A stretch of 64,000 nt of DNA from positions 124,001 to 188,000 of the forward strand of contig JAGIAZ010000001.1 of NCBI GenBank assembly GCA_017744605.1. The letters run 5' to 3'. The translations under genes and the position numbers were made by a program. The notes under the pieces were generated by a model. The model saw only the letters and a list, made by a program, of their open reading frames with translations. It had not been told where the DNA came from and searched no databases. Source of the stretch: Sphingobium sp. (GTDB taxonomy: Bacteria; Pseudomonadota; Alphaproteobacteria; Sphingomonadales; Sphingomonadaceae). Shown piece by piece: positions 35,151 through 44,440 of the stretch; positions within the stretch are counted from its first letter, which is position 1, and the number at the start of each line of letters is the position of its first letter.

Positions 35151-37523
35151 ATGGGAGAGAAGGAACTCCGGCTGGCGCTGGTCTGCTACGGCGGCGTCAG
35201 TCTTGCCGTCTATATGCACGGCGTCACCAAGGAGATCTGGCATCTCGCTCGGGCGAGCCGCGACTTCACGTCCAGCAAGAAAGCCGATCCGGACACGTCG
35301 CCGAGCCAGGCCGTTTATCGCGACATCCTCGAAACCGCGCTCTCCGAAGCGGAACTGAAGCTCCGCGTCGTGCCGGATATCATCTCGGGCGCCAGCGCCG
35401 GCGGCATCAACGGCGTGTTCCTCGCCCATGCGATGGAAACCGGCCAGTCGATCGATCCGTTGACCGATCTCTGGCTGCGCGGCGCGGATGCCGATGTGCT
35501 CATCGATCCGGACGCCCGTCCCCTCTCCCGCTTCACCAAATTCTGGGCACGGCCGGTCCTGTGGCTGATGATGCGCAAGCGCGGCGACACGGTCGAGCGC
35601 ACCGTCGCGCCGGAAACGCGCCGGGAGGTCCGTCGCAAGCTCACCAATTTCGTGCGGGCGCGCTGGTTCGCCCCGCCGTTCGGCGGCGTGGGTTTCTCGA
35701 GCCTGCTGCTCGACGCCTTTGACGCCATGGCCGCCAGCGAGACGACCGCCCCACTCATTCCGGACGGCCATCCACTCGACCTGTTCGTGACCGCCACCGA
35801 CTTTTCCGGCCATGAAGAGCGCCTGCTGCTCAACAGCCCGCCCGAGATCAGCGAGACCGAGCACCGCCTGTCGATCAACTTCTCCGCGCATGGTGCTCGT
35901 CCGCGCCGCCTGGCGCATCCGGCCGAACTGGTTTTCGCGGCCCGTGCGACGGCGAGCTTTCCGGGCGCCTTTCCGCCTTTCACGGTCCGCGAGCTCGACA
36001 AGGTCCTGGCCCAGCGCCAGCTCGCCTGGCCCGGCCGTTCTGCTTTCCTCCAGCGCATATTGCCGCGCCACGAGGCCACCGGCACGGCCGAGGACGCCGT
36101 GCTTATCGACGGGTCGGTGCTCGCCAATGCCCCCTTCGCCCAGGCGATCGGTGCGCTCAGGGATCGCCCCGCGCGGCGGCTGGTCGACCGGCGCTTCGTC
36201 TACATCCAGCCATCGCCCGGCCATGGCCGCTTCCGGCTGACATCGCCAGGGCCGCGGGACAAGAGCGGCCATGCTCGCCTCCCCGGCTTCTTTCGCACCA
36301 TATTCGGCGCTCTCAGCGATCTTCCCCGCGAACAGCCGATCCGCGACAATCTCGACGCCATTGCGGGGCGCAGCCGCCGCATTCGCCGCATGCGAGGCAT
36401 CGTCGAAGCCATGCGCCCCGACATTGAGCGCGTCGTCGAGGCGACCGTCGGCCGGACCTTGTTCCTCGTCCGCCCGACTCGAACCCGCCTGGCGCAATGG
36501 CGCGCGCGCATGCAGGGCAAGGCGGCGCGCGCGGCAGGCTATGCCTATCCCGCTTATGCGCAGCTCAAATTCTCCGGCATTGTCGACAGCCTGGGCGAGC
36601 TGCTCGGCAATCTCGCCGGCGATCCGTCGCCTGCGGGGCGGGAAGCGCTTCGCAAGCGGCTCCATGAGGTGCTGACCGCCGCCGGTGTCGACCGCTGCGG
36701 CCATGGCACGCGCGATGGCGCCAGCCCGGCCCTCATCGCGTTCCTGCGCAATCATGATGTCGATTTCCGGCTGCGGCGGCTGCGATTCCTGGCGCGCCAG
36801 CTCATTCCGCTCGCCGAAGCCCGCGGGAAGGCCGCCGACGAGACGGAGCCGGCCCGCGAAGCCCTGCGCGACCTGATCTACGAGACCATCGGCGCCTATG
36901 CCGAAACACAAGCGCCCGGCTTTTTCGACGCCGACTGCCGGCTGGCGGCGCGCAAGGCGGCCGACGACCCGCTGGCGGCGATCGACGCGATTGCGCGATT
37001 GCGCGATCTTCGCGGCCTCGACGACCGGTTCGATCGGCAGTTCCCCGACGCGCTCATGGCCCTGGCGGCGGACGAGCGGCGGGCCTTGCTGCGTGCCTAT
37101 CTCGGCTTCCCATATTACGACATCGCCACCTTGCCCCTGCTCCAGGGCGAGGGTCTCGACGAATATGACCCGATCAAGGTCGACCGCATCTCGCCCGACG
37201 ACGCCACCTCGATCCGCAAGGGCGGCGCGGCGGCGACGCTGCGCGGCATCGAGTTCAACAGCTTCGGCGCCTTCTTCAGCCGCGCCTATCGCGAGAACGA
37301 CTATCTCTGGGGCCGCCTGCACGGCGCCGAGCGCATGATCGACATCTTGCTCTCGACCGTCGGCGACGTGGCCATGACCTCAGTCGCGCGGCGCAACCAA
37401 TGGAAACGGGCCATTTTTCATGCGATCCTCGACGAGGAAGTTGCGCGTTTGCCGGCCGTCGCCAGTCTGATCGCAAGTCTGCGCGACGAGATCGACGCGG
37501 CTCTTCCGCCACATCCGGGCTAG
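35151..37523 (+). CDS. Large patatin-like phospholipase (patatin-related, DUF3376-type)
   Basis: This 790-residue protein has an N-terminal patatin domain: VCYGGVSLAVYMHGVTKEI with the oxyanion glycines, nucleophile S82 in GASAGG, and the catalytic Asp D320 in DGSVLANAPF. The last element is DGS where many patatins have DGG. The C-terminal 400 residues are helical and resemble the patatin-related DUF3376 proteins. Such enzymes deacylate membrane phospholipids. It ends in CTAG, shared with the convergent cyclopropane synthase gene, a lipid-modifying neighbour. Confidence 0.88.
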   Translation: MGEKELRLALVCYGGVSLAVYMHGVTKEIWHLARASRDFTSSKKADPDTSPSQAVYRDILETALSEAELKLRVVPDIISGASAGGINGVFLAHAMETGQSIDPLTDLWLRGADADVLIDPDARPLSRFTKFWARPVLWLMMRKRGDTVERTVAPETRREVRRKLTNFVRARWFAPPFGGVGFSSLLLDAFDAMAASETTAPLIPDGHPLDLFVTATDFSGHEERLLLNSPPEISETEHRLSINFSAHGARPRRLAHPAELVFAARATASFPGAFPPFTVRELDKVLAQRQLAWPGRSAFLQRILPRHEATGTAEDAVLIDGSVLANAPFAQAIGALRDRPARRLVDRRFVYIQPSPGHGRFRLTSPGPRDKSGHARLPGFFRTIFGALSDLPREQPIRDNLDAIAGRSRRIRRMRGIVEAMRPDIERVVEATVGRTLFLVRPTRTRLAQWRARMQGKAARAAGYAYPAYAQLKFSGIVDSLGELLGNLAGDPSPAGREALRKRLHEVLTAAGVDRCGHGTRDGASPALIAFLRNHDVDFRLRRLRFLARQLIPLAEARGKAADETEPAREALRDLIYETIGAYAETQAPGFFDADCRLAARKAADDPLAAIDAIARLRDLRGLDDRFDRQFPDALMALAADERRALLRAYLGFPYYDIATLPLLQGEGLDEYDPIKVDRISPDDATSIRKGGAAATLRGIEFNSFGAFFSRAYRENDYLWGRLHGAERMIDILLSTVGDVAMTSVARRNQWKRAIFHAILDEEVARLPAVASLIASLRDEIDAALPPHPG

Positions 37524-38788
37524 ACCTTCACCAGCGTGACCTGCGCGACGTCGATGCCGCGTCCGGCAAAGCCACCCTCGCAATACATCAGATAGTAGCG
37601 CCACATATTGACGAAATGGACGTCGAAGCGGCGCGGCAGCAGTCCGGCCTCGACCACCGCGTCGAAGCGCTCGCGCCACTGGCGCAGCGTCCAGGCATAA
37701 TCGAGGCCGAAGCGGCTCTGCCCGGTCCATTCAAGGCCCCGCGCCTCGGCCAGCGCGCGGAAGCGCCGCTCCGAGATCAGGCAGCCGCCCGGGAAGATAT
37801 AGCGCTGGATGAAGTCGGCGCGGCGCGCATAGGCCGGGAAAATCGCGTCGTCGATGCTGATGAACTGAATGGCCGCCCTGCCGCCCGGCTTCAGCAGCCG
37901 GTGGATCGTCTCCAGATAGATGGGCCAATAGTCCTGGCCGACAGCCTCGACCATCTCCACACTTGCAATCGCATCGTAGGTTCCGATGGTATCCCTATAA
38001 TCCTGCAGGAGAACTTGAGCATCGTCTCCCGCCTGCACGATGATCGGCAGGGTCAGCACCTCGGCGCGCTGCTCCTGTGACAGCGTAAGGCCGGTATAGC
38101 CGATCTTCGCCCGCCCCAGTGCCTGCTGTGCGAGACCGCCCCATCCGCACCCGATTTCAAGGAGTTGATCGCCGTCCTTGAGATCGAGCCTGTCAAGTAA
38201 TTCGCCGATCTTGCGCCGCTGTGCGTCGGCCAGCGGCTCGGTGAGGAAGGCAGGCCGCGCGCAGCTATAGGTCAGCGTCTCGTCGAGCCACAGCGCGTAG
38301 AAGTCGTTGCCAAGGTCATAATGGTCGGCGATGTTCCGCCGCGCACCCTTGCGGCTGTTACGCCGCCAGGCATGGCGCAGGCGCCCGAGCAGGCGCGTAA
38401 AGCCTCGCGAGCGCGCCGCCGTCCCCAGCGAGCGCGCATTGGCCATGAACAGCGCGAACAGCGCCACCGGATCCGGGCTCGACCATTCCTCCGCTTCCCA
38501 CGCCCGGAACCAGCCTATCGAGCCCGCCGCCGCGAGCCGCAGCAGCGCCCGATAGCTGTCGAGATGGACGATCGCCGTAAAACCCTGCTCGCGTCCGCCC
38601 ATCATGCGGATCGACCCGTCGGGCAGGTGCAGTTCCAGCGAGCCGCTCATCAGCCCGCGGTCGATGCGATCGAGGATCGGCAGGAACAGCCGGACCGGAA
38701 GCCGCGTCCAGAGCGCGCTGCCGTAACGCCGCGCGGCGCGCTCGGCCTTCGCCCGCCGGAAGCCGCTGCTGGAGCTGTGGACGTTCAT
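37520..38788 (-). CDS. cfa: Cyclopropane-fatty-acyl-phospholipid synthase family methyltransferase
   Basis: This 422-residue protein has an N-terminal lipid-binding part and a C-terminal SAM methyltransferase domain with NIADHYDLGNDFYALWLD, LLEIGCGWGGLAQQ, SVEMVEAVGQ and YIFPGGCLIS. The family adds a methylene to unsaturated acyl chains in membrane phospholipids, protecting them from acid and drying. The start MNVHSS was chosen; an extension of 11 residues is possible. The 4-nt tail overlap with the patatin gene is a CTAG palindrome serving both stops. Confidence 0.93.
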   Translation of the reverse strand: MNVHSSSSGFRRAKAERAARRYGSALWTRLPVRLFLPILDRIDRGLMSGSLELHLPDGSIRMMGGREQGFTAIVHLDSYRALLRLAAAGSIGWFRAWEAEEWSSPDPVALFALFMANARSLGTAARSRGFTRLLGRLRHAWRRNSRKGARRNIADHYDLGNDFYALWLDETLTYSCARPAFLTEPLADAQRRKIGELLDRLDLKDGDQLLEIGCGWGGLAQQALGRAKIGYTGLTLSQEQRAEVLTLPIIVQAGDDAQVLLQDYRDTIGTYDAIASVEMVEAVGQDYWPIYLETIHRLLKPGGRAAIQFISIDDAIFPAYARRADFIQRYIFPGGCLISERRFRALAEARGLEWTGQSRFGLDYAWTLRQWRERFDAVVEAGLLPRRFDVHFVNMWRYYLMYCEGGFAGRGIDVAQVTLVKV

Positions 38789-38846
38789 GAGGCCATATTG
38801 GGGTGTCCGAGCGCCGAGCACAATGAGTCGATTGCGCTGATTTCGG

Positions 38847-39833
38847 TCAGTTCGTCCGATGCGGTCCGCACTCCGGCCCGTCGAGCGGCAGCGTCACCAC
38901 GCGGCGCAGCGGCCCACGGCCCATCTGTATGCCGAAACGCGCGTCGCCGACCGAGACTTCGGCTTGGCAGGCCTCCCGCTTGATCACCGCATAAGGCATG
39001 AACGACCAGCGCATGAAGGCCGCGATGCCGGGATCGGCCTGCACTGCCCGGCGCACCAGCGGATCGCGCATATTGTCGGGCACCATCGGCTGGATATCGG
39101 CGACGTGCGTGAAGGAACGGAACGGATCGTAGCTTGCCCGCCCGAAAGCGCCCTTTTCCCTCCAGATCAGGTCGCGTCTCCAGAACAGCACCGGCTGCTC
39201 GCCGGCGATGATGACGTCGGGCGCGCGTCCGGGCGGCAATGACCGCAGCAGGATGGCGCGTGCATTCAGGCTGATCGCGCCATTGAGGGCGACATAGGCC
39301 CCAGCCGCGGCAAGCCCGACCATCGCCGGCTTGATCCAGTCCGCCTCGCCGCGCCCCTGCCGTCGTCGCGACATCCATATCGCGAAAGCCAGCGCGCTCC
39401 AGAGCCACACATCGATGATGAACAGCGTCTCGGTGTGGAACCAGAGCGTGCTGAACGGCGAAAGCAGCTGCACCGAATAGGTAGTCTGCAGATCGAGCAA
39501 GGGATGGGTGAGCGCGCCGATGTAGCAAAGCGCCACGAGCCACGGCACGTGCATCGGCAGGCCGCTGGGGAAGGGTTTTCCGCGCGATACATGCCATCGG
39601 TCCAGCAGCCAGAGCAGTCCGGCCAGCAGTGCCGGCATCAGCAATATGCCGCCGATCCCGTGCGTGAAGCCGCGATGCGTCGCCAGCGGAGCCCAGGGCA
39701 CCCAACCGAAGAACACGTCGATGTCGGGCATGTTCGCGCCCAGGATCAGCGCGGCGAGGCCCTTGCGGCTTTTCGACTTGAGGCCCGCCTGGCCAAGAGC
39801 CCATCCGGCCAGGCTATGGGTGAAATTGTCCAT
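38847..39833 (-). CDS. Membrane-bound metal-dependent hydrolase (YdjM/LexA-regulated type)
   Basis: This 328-residue protein opens MDNFTHSLAGWALGQAGL and has ANMPDIDVF, ATHRGFTHGIGGILL and ALTHPLLDLQTTYSVQLLSPF, the His/Asp set of YdjM-type integral membrane hydrolases. Four or more transmembrane helices follow, then a soluble C-terminal domain. The reaction is not known. The chosen ATG is preceded directly by an in-frame GTG that could also serve. Confidence 0.85.
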   Translation of the reverse strand: MDNFTHSLAGWALGQAGLKSKSRKGLAALILGANMPDIDVFFGWVPWAPLATHRGFTHGIGGILLMPALLAGLLWLLDRWHVSRGKPFPSGLPMHVPWLVALCYIGALTHPLLDLQTTYSVQLLSPFSTLWFHTETLFIIDVWLWSALAFAIWMSRRRQGRGEADWIKPAMVGLAAAGAYVALNGAISLNARAILLRSLPPGRAPDVIIAGEQPVLFWRRDLIWREKGAFGRASYDPFRSFTHVADIQPMVPDNMRDPLVRRAVQADPGIAAFMRWSFMPYAVIKREACQAEVSVGDARFGIQMGRGPLRRVVTLPLDGPECGPHRTN

Positions 39834-39874
39834 CACGAGATGGATGAGACGGGAATTGCGCCGCCGTCAAGCCA

Positions 39875-40059
39875 AGCTTTCCTTGCCCCTTCAGGGGTCG
39901 GCCAAAGGCAGGTGACTCTGGCCGAGATAGTGCAGCTTGGCGGCCAAAGGCCGGCTAGCGAAACTTGGAGCGGGGAAGACGCCGCCCCTCTCCAACTGCG
40001 CCTAATCGCTCCGCGATAAGGCTTCGTATCCTCTCCCCTGAAGGGGCGCGAGGAAAGCT
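39875..40059. repeat. 185-bp element with near-perfect terminal inverted repeats, family D
   Basis: AGCTTTCCTTGCCCCTTCAG at the left and CCCCTGAAGGGGCGCGAGGA at the right are inverse complements apart from a 2-base difference. Each arm holds a smaller palindrome (CCCCTTCAGGGG). The interior has further short inverted blocks around GGCCAAAGGC. It fills the gap between the YdjM-type gene and korB, has no coding capacity and looks MITE-like. Confidence 0.7.
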
Positions 40060-40061
40060 GC

Positions 40062-41159
40062 TTACAGCTCCGGCCCGCTGCCTGCGCTGCCCGCCTCGGC
40101 CGCGTCCGTCTGCGCCTTGCCCGACACCGTCCACGTCTCGCCCTTGCTGACCAGCTTCTGCAGGTCGGCGACCTTGCCGGCGGCCAGCCTGGCATTCTGC
40201 TCGACGACGGCCTGCTCGAAGCTCGGCCGCGGATCGTCGTACAGCACGCCGAGCGCCATCGGGAATTCACCGAACGGCATCTCGATCAGCATATGCGCGA
40301 CGGCGCGATTCCTGACATCGTGGACGATCACGCCCGCGGCCTGCCAGTCGCCATCCACGACATCGACCACCTCGAGGTGGAGATGGTCGAGATTGAGCTT
40401 GAGGCCTTTCACGCCGCCGGTCTTCTCGGAGCCGAACAGCATCGGCTCGCCGTCCTTCAGCCAGAGCTGGCGGTCATCGGCGCCCTTGGGCGCGGCGAAG
40501 TCGTTGAACACGTCCTTGTTGTAGACGATGCAGTTCTGAAAGATCTCCACGAACGCCGCGCCCTTGTGATTATAGGCGGCCTTGAGCACGTCGGGCAGGT
40601 TCTTCGAGACATCGAAGCCGCGACCGACGAAGCGCGCGCCGCTCCCCAGCGCGAACGCCGCCGGCTTGGCCGGACGATCCACCGAACCGAACGGCGTCGA
40701 CGGCGACTTGGTGCCTTCGCGGCTGGTCGGCGAATATTGGCCCTTGGTCAGGCCGTAGATTTCGTTGTTGAACAACAGGATCTGGCAATCGAGATTGCGG
40801 CGCAGCACATGCATGGTGTGATTGCCGCCGATCGACAGCGCGTCGCCGTCGCCGGTGATGATCCAGACGTCGAGATCGGGATTGGCGAGCTTGACGCCCG
40901 TCGCCACCGCCGGCGCGCGGCCGTGGATCGTGTGGAAGCCGTAGCTCTCGATATAATAAGGGAAGCGCGACGAGCAGCCGATACCGCTGATGAACGCGGT
41001 ATTGGCCGGATCGGCGCCGACATCGGCCAGCGTGCGCTGCACGGCCTTCAGGATCGCATAGTCACCGCAACCGGGGCACCAGCGAACTTCCTGGTCCGTC
41101 TCCCAGTCCTTCACCGTGGTCTCGACGCGTGTCTTCGTCAGGGTAGTCATGTCATTCAT
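40062..41159 (-). CDS. korB: 2-oxoacid:ferredoxin oxidoreductase subunit beta (KorB)
   Basis: This 365-residue thiamine-diphosphate subunit has the 4Fe-4S ligands in WCPGCGDY (C28, C31) and GIGCSSR (C62), the ThDP/Mg motif GDGDALSIGGNH (103 onward) and YGLTKGQYSPTS. With KorA it decarboxylates 2-oxoglutarate (or pyruvate) oxidatively to the acyl-CoA, reducing ferredoxin. The start MNDMTT has GGGAAGCGG upstream; an MTTLT start 9 nt later is possible. It follows an unidentified gene that overlaps it by 8 nt. Confidence 0.93.
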   Translation of the reverse strand: MNDMTTLTKTRVETTVKDWETDQEVRWCPGCGDYAILKAVQRTLADVGADPANTAFISGIGCSSRFPYYIESYGFHTIHGRAPAVATGVKLANPDLDVWIITGDGDALSIGGNHTMHVLRRNLDCQILLFNNEIYGLTKGQYSPTSREGTKSPSTPFGSVDRPAKPAAFALGSGARFVGRGFDVSKNLPDVLKAAYNHKGAAFVEIFQNCIVYNKDVFNDFAAPKGADDRQLWLKDGEPMLFGSEKTGGVKGLKLNLDHLHLEVVDVVDGDWQAAGVIVHDVRNRAVAHMLIEMPFGEFPMALGVLYDDPRPSFEQAVVEQNARLAAGKVADLQKLVSKGETWTVSGKAQTDAAEAGSAGSGPEL

Positions 41160-41553
41160 GATTTTTACCGCTTCCCTCCGCCTGATCGAGACGCAGTACT
41201 CCATGCGGAGCAACCTGCGCGCGATAAGCCTCAATCAATTCGCCGCAGAGTTCTCGGCTATCCAATTTTTTCGCCCCACCGTCGACTTCGAAGCTGCCAT
41301 GCAGACCGCTATTCTTGAAATCGTGATCGATGAGACTGATTACCGAGAAGGTCGCCGAATCAACGATATCGGCGGTCAAAATCGTGGCCTCTTCCACGCT
41401 CAGCCGGTTCCAGAGCTTCGCCAGTTCAAGCGATTGTGCGGAAGGAGTACGCCCGGGAGGGTTTTGCCGAGAGGCGACCAACGCACCGATATTCGTCAGC
41501 CACCCATTCGTCACGACGACATCAACGAGCCTTTCAGCGACTAAACTGCTCAT
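41152..41553 (-). CDS. Unknown 133-aa protein between korA and korB
   Basis: A 133-codon frame overlaps the korA stop (ATGA) and ends 8 nt inside korB, so it is built into the operon. The sequence (MSSLVAERLVDVVVTNGWLT at the start, DIVDSATFSVISLIDHDFKN in the middle) suggests a small globular alpha/beta protein with no signal or membrane span. I do not recognise a family. By hand count its DNA is about 55% G+C against about 63% in an adjoining 60-nt korB sample. It is probably a recently acquired gene or a fast-evolving accessory subunit. Confidence 0.65.
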   Translation of the reverse strand: MSSLVAERLVDVVVTNGWLTNIGALVASRQNPPGRTPSAQSLELAKLWNRLSVEEATILTADIVDSATFSVISLIDHDFKNSGLHGSFEVDGGAKKLDSRELCGELIEAYRAQVAPHGVLRLDQAEGSGKNHE

Positions 41554-43418
41554 CCAAGCATCCCCTCGATGGCCGCCTCGATCTCCGCGATGCGGAAGGG
41601 CTGGCCCGAGATTTTGTTGAGCGGCTTGGCGTCGACCAGATATTGGTCACGCAGCACGGTCTTGAACTGGCCAGTGTTCATTTCCGGTACGAGAATCTTG
41701 TCGTAACCCTTGAGAAGATCGCCAAGATTTTCCGGAAGTGGCCAGATGTGGCGGACATGGATATGGGCCACGTCATGCCCCTTCTGGCGCGCGCGCTTCA
41801 CGGCCTGGTGGATGGGACCGAAGGTCGAGCCCCAGCCCACCACGGCGAGCTTGCCGGTCTCGTTGCCGAGGCAGACATCCTGACGGATACCCTTGGCGAT
41901 ACCCAGCACCTTGTCGCGGCGGATCTCGGTCATCGCCTGATGGTTGGCGGCCGCATAGTTGATGTGGCCGGTGTTCACTTCCTTCTCGATGCCGCCGATG
42001 CGATGCATGAGGCCGGGCGTGCCGGGCTTGATCCACGGGCGCTTGAGCTTCTCGTCGCGCGCATAGGGCTTGAGGCCGCCGTCCTGCGGCTCGCTCATGA
42101 ACTGCGCGGGGAAAGGCTTGTAGCTCGCCATGCCCGGCACCCGCCAGGGCTCGGCGGCATTGGCGATGTAGCCATCGGTCAACAGGATCACCGGCACCAT
42201 ATATTGGGTGGCGATACGGCAGGCCTCGATGGCGCAATCGAAGGCGTCGGCTGGCGAACGCGCAGCGATGACCGCCAGCGGGGCGTCGCCGTTCCGGCCA
42301 TAGACGGCCTGATAGAGGTCCGATTGCTCGGTCTTGGTCGGCAAGCCGGTCGACGGGCCGCCGCGCTGCGAGTTCACGATGACCAGCGGCAGCTCGGTCA
42401 TGATCGCGAGGCCCATCGCCTCGCCCTTGAGCGCGATGCCCGGACCGGACGACGAGGTGACGCCCAGTTGCCCGGCATAGGACGCGCCGATCGCCGCCGC
42501 GATGGCCGCGATCTCGTCCTCCGCCTGGAAGGTCGTGACGCGATATTCCTTGAGCCGGGTCAGGTGATGCAGGATCGCGCTGGCCGGGGTGATCGGATAG
42601 CCGCCGAAAAACATCGGCAGGCCCGCCAGCTGCGCACCGGCGACCAGGCCGAGCGAAATGGACTCGGCGCCCGTCACGGTGCGGTAGAGCCCTTCCGGCA
42701 CCGGCGCCGGCGCGACGTGGAGCTGCTTCATCGGCACGGCCAGCTCGGCGGTCTCGCCATAGGCATGGCCGGCGTTCAGCGCCGCGATATTGGCCTCGGC
42801 CAGCTGCGGGCTCTTGGCGAACTTGGCATTGAGCCAGTCGATGATCGGCTGGCGGCTGCGGTCGAACAGCCAGAGCGCAAGGCCCAGCGTCCACATGTTC
42901 TTGCAGCGCAGGGCTTCCTTGTTGCCGAGGCCGAACGCCTTGACGCTCTCCATGGTCAGCGCGCTGATGTCGAAGGCCAGCACCTGCCAGCGGCCCAGCG
43001 AGCCATCCTCGAGCGGATTGGCTTCATATTTGGCCTTGGCGAGGTTGCGCTCGGTGAATTCGCCCGTGTCGGCGATGACCAGACCGCCGGCCTTGAGATC
43101 AACGACGTTGGTCTTGAGTGCGGCCGGGTTCATCGCGATCAATATGTCCGGCGCGTCGCCGGCCGTCGTGATGTCGGACGAGCCGAAATTGATCTGGAAG
43201 GCCGAGACGCCGAACAGCGTGCCCTGCGGCGCGCGGATTTCGGCGGGAAAGTCCGGGAAGGTCGCCAGGTCGTTGCCGGCAAGCGCGGTCGAGAGCGTGA
43301 ACTGGCCGCCGGTCAGCTGCATGCCGTCGCCGCTGTCGCCCGCAAAGCGGACAACGACGGCCTCGGGCGCGGCATCGGCGGTCGCGCTGGGGAATTGGGT
43401 AGTGGCAGCAGTCGCCAT
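41550..43418 (-). CDS. korA: 2-oxoacid:ferredoxin oxidoreductase subunit alpha (KorA)
   Basis: This 622-residue fused gamma-alpha subunit has a gamma domain (about 20-210; VVRFAGDSGDGMQLTGGQF) followed by the pyrimidine-binding alpha domain (SISLGLVAGAQLAGLPMFFG, GGYPITPASAILHHL, VTSSSGPGIALKGEAMG). The length matches KorA of actinobacteria and alphaproteobacteria. It forms the KorAB enzyme with the downstream beta subunit, an oxygen-tolerant route that can run beside or in place of 2-oxoglutarate dehydrogenase. It is divergent from rppH with a 174-nt gap for promoters. Confidence 0.93.
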   Translation of the reverse strand: MATAATTQFPSATADAAPEAVVVRFAGDSGDGMQLTGGQFTLSTALAGNDLATFPDFPAEIRAPQGTLFGVSAFQINFGSSDITTAGDAPDILIAMNPAALKTNVVDLKAGGLVIADTGEFTERNLAKAKYEANPLEDGSLGRWQVLAFDISALTMESVKAFGLGNKEALRCKNMWTLGLALWLFDRSRQPIIDWLNAKFAKSPQLAEANIAALNAGHAYGETAELAVPMKQLHVAPAPVPEGLYRTVTGAESISLGLVAGAQLAGLPMFFGGYPITPASAILHHLTRLKEYRVTTFQAEDEIAAIAAAIGASYAGQLGVTSSSGPGIALKGEAMGLAIMTELPLVIVNSQRGGPSTGLPTKTEQSDLYQAVYGRNGDAPLAVIAARSPADAFDCAIEACRIATQYMVPVILLTDGYIANAAEPWRVPGMASYKPFPAQFMSEPQDGGLKPYARDEKLKRPWIKPGTPGLMHRIGGIEKEVNTGHINYAAANHQAMTEIRRDKVLGIAKGIRQDVCLGNETGKLAVVGWGSTFGPIHQAVKRARQKGHDVAHIHVRHIWPLPENLGDLLKGYDKILVPEMNTGQFKTVLRDQYLVDAKPLNKISGQPFRIAEIEAAIEGMLG

Positions 43419-43592
43419 GGCAATACTCGAATGGGAAACTGGATGGCGCTCAACTAGTCCTTCGCGCGCCCTTCTTCAAAGTAGAAAAGCTGCGCCCCAC
43501 CCAAAGCGTTGCCTTTTGCGACGCGACTTGCCATCGGCCAGTCGCATGACCAAGTCACCCTCCCCCCGCCTGTTCGCCGGAGCCCATTCCCG

Positions 43593-44102
43593 ATGAAGCC
43601 CCCCAGTCATCCTCAGGCCATCGACAAGTCCACTTTGCCGTATCGCCCTTGCGTCGGCATCATGCTCGCCAATCGCGAGGGGAAGGTGTTCGTCGGCAAA
43701 CGCCTGGACCAGAGCGTCGCCGAGCCCGATGCCTGGCAGATGCCGCAAGGCGGGATCGATCCCGGCGAAGACGAGGAAACGGCCGCGATCCGTGAACTGG
43801 GTGAGGAAACCGGTCTTTCGCCCGAACATGTCGACATCATCGCGCGCTCGGCCGAGCGTCACGCCTATGACCTGCCCGACGAGCTGGTCGGCCGGATCTG
43901 GGGCGGCAAATATCGCGGCCAGATCCAGCGCTGGTTCCTCCTGCGCTTCAAGGGCAAGGACAGCGATATCGATCTCCACACCCACCATCCCGAGTTTGCG
44001 GCCTGGCAGTGGGTCGAGGCGGACCAGCTTGCCGATCTCATCGTGCCGTTCAAGCGCACGCTCTATCGCAAGGTGGTCGAGGAATTCCGGCCTCTGCTCT
44101 GA
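43593..44102 (+). CDS. rppH: RNA pyrophosphohydrolase
   Basis: This 169-residue Nudix enzyme removes pyrophosphate from the 5' end of mRNA to start decay. LPYRPCVGIMLANREGKVFV and WQMPQGGIDPGEDEETAAIR lead into the Nudix box at 53-75, followed by the RppH tail (YRGQIQRWFLLRF, EFAAWQWVEADQLADLIVPF, KRTLYRKVVEEF). The start was set at MKPPSH; the upstream in-frame extension is unconserved. Confidence 0.95.
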   Translation: MKPPSHPQAIDKSTLPYRPCVGIMLANREGKVFVGKRLDQSVAEPDAWQMPQGGIDPGEDEETAAIRELGEETGLSPEHVDIIARSAERHAYDLPDELVGRIWGGKYRGQIQRWFLLRFKGKDSDIDLHTHHPEFAAWQWVEADQLADLIVPFKRTLYRKVVEEFRPLL

Positions 44103-44218
44103 CTCGCGGGCCCGCCTGAAACATGGTAAAGGCGTCGATAATAATGACGGATTCGAACGCGTTAACCATTAAGGCCAGCCTTTTCCGTAGCTGGTGCGAG
44201 GATTGCGGAGTCGTGGGA

Positions 44219-44440
44219 ATGGACCGGATCAGACGCCTCTTCACCATCAACACGAAATTCGAGGCGTTCCTCGCCATCTATGCGATCGCGGTCGGTTCGA
44301 CCGCGCGCGGCGCGCATTATCTCACGGACTATCCGGGCATCGGCGGCAAGCTGCTGTTCCTGTGTTGCTGCCTCGCCGCCTTCGTCGTGGGCGGCCTCAT
44401 CATCGACGCCGTCGATATCAAGCAGGCCTACGAGAGCTGA
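44219..44440 (+). CDS. Small two-helix membrane protein, 73 aa
   Basis: MDRIRRLFTINTKFEAFLAI leads into one hydrophobic stretch (AIYAIAVGSTARGAHYL), then a second (GGKLLFLCCCLAAFVVGGLIID) containing three consecutive cysteines. GGAG lies about 10 nt upstream. An extension of 32 residues upstream is possible but begins in rppH's trailing region and lacks a better ribosome site. The function is unknown. Its tail overlaps the next minus-strand frame by 13 nt. Confidence 0.65.
   Translation: MDRIRRLFTINTKFEAFLAIYAIAVGSTARGAHYLTDYPGIGGKLLFLCCCLAAFVVGGLIIDAVDIKQAYES

Noticed and set aside
34989-37322. A 777-codon minus-strand frame opposite the patatin-like gene
   Set aside because: Composition (Arg/Glu/Ala/Gly shadow pattern) and exact placement over a gene with intact catalytic motifs show it is an antisense artefact.
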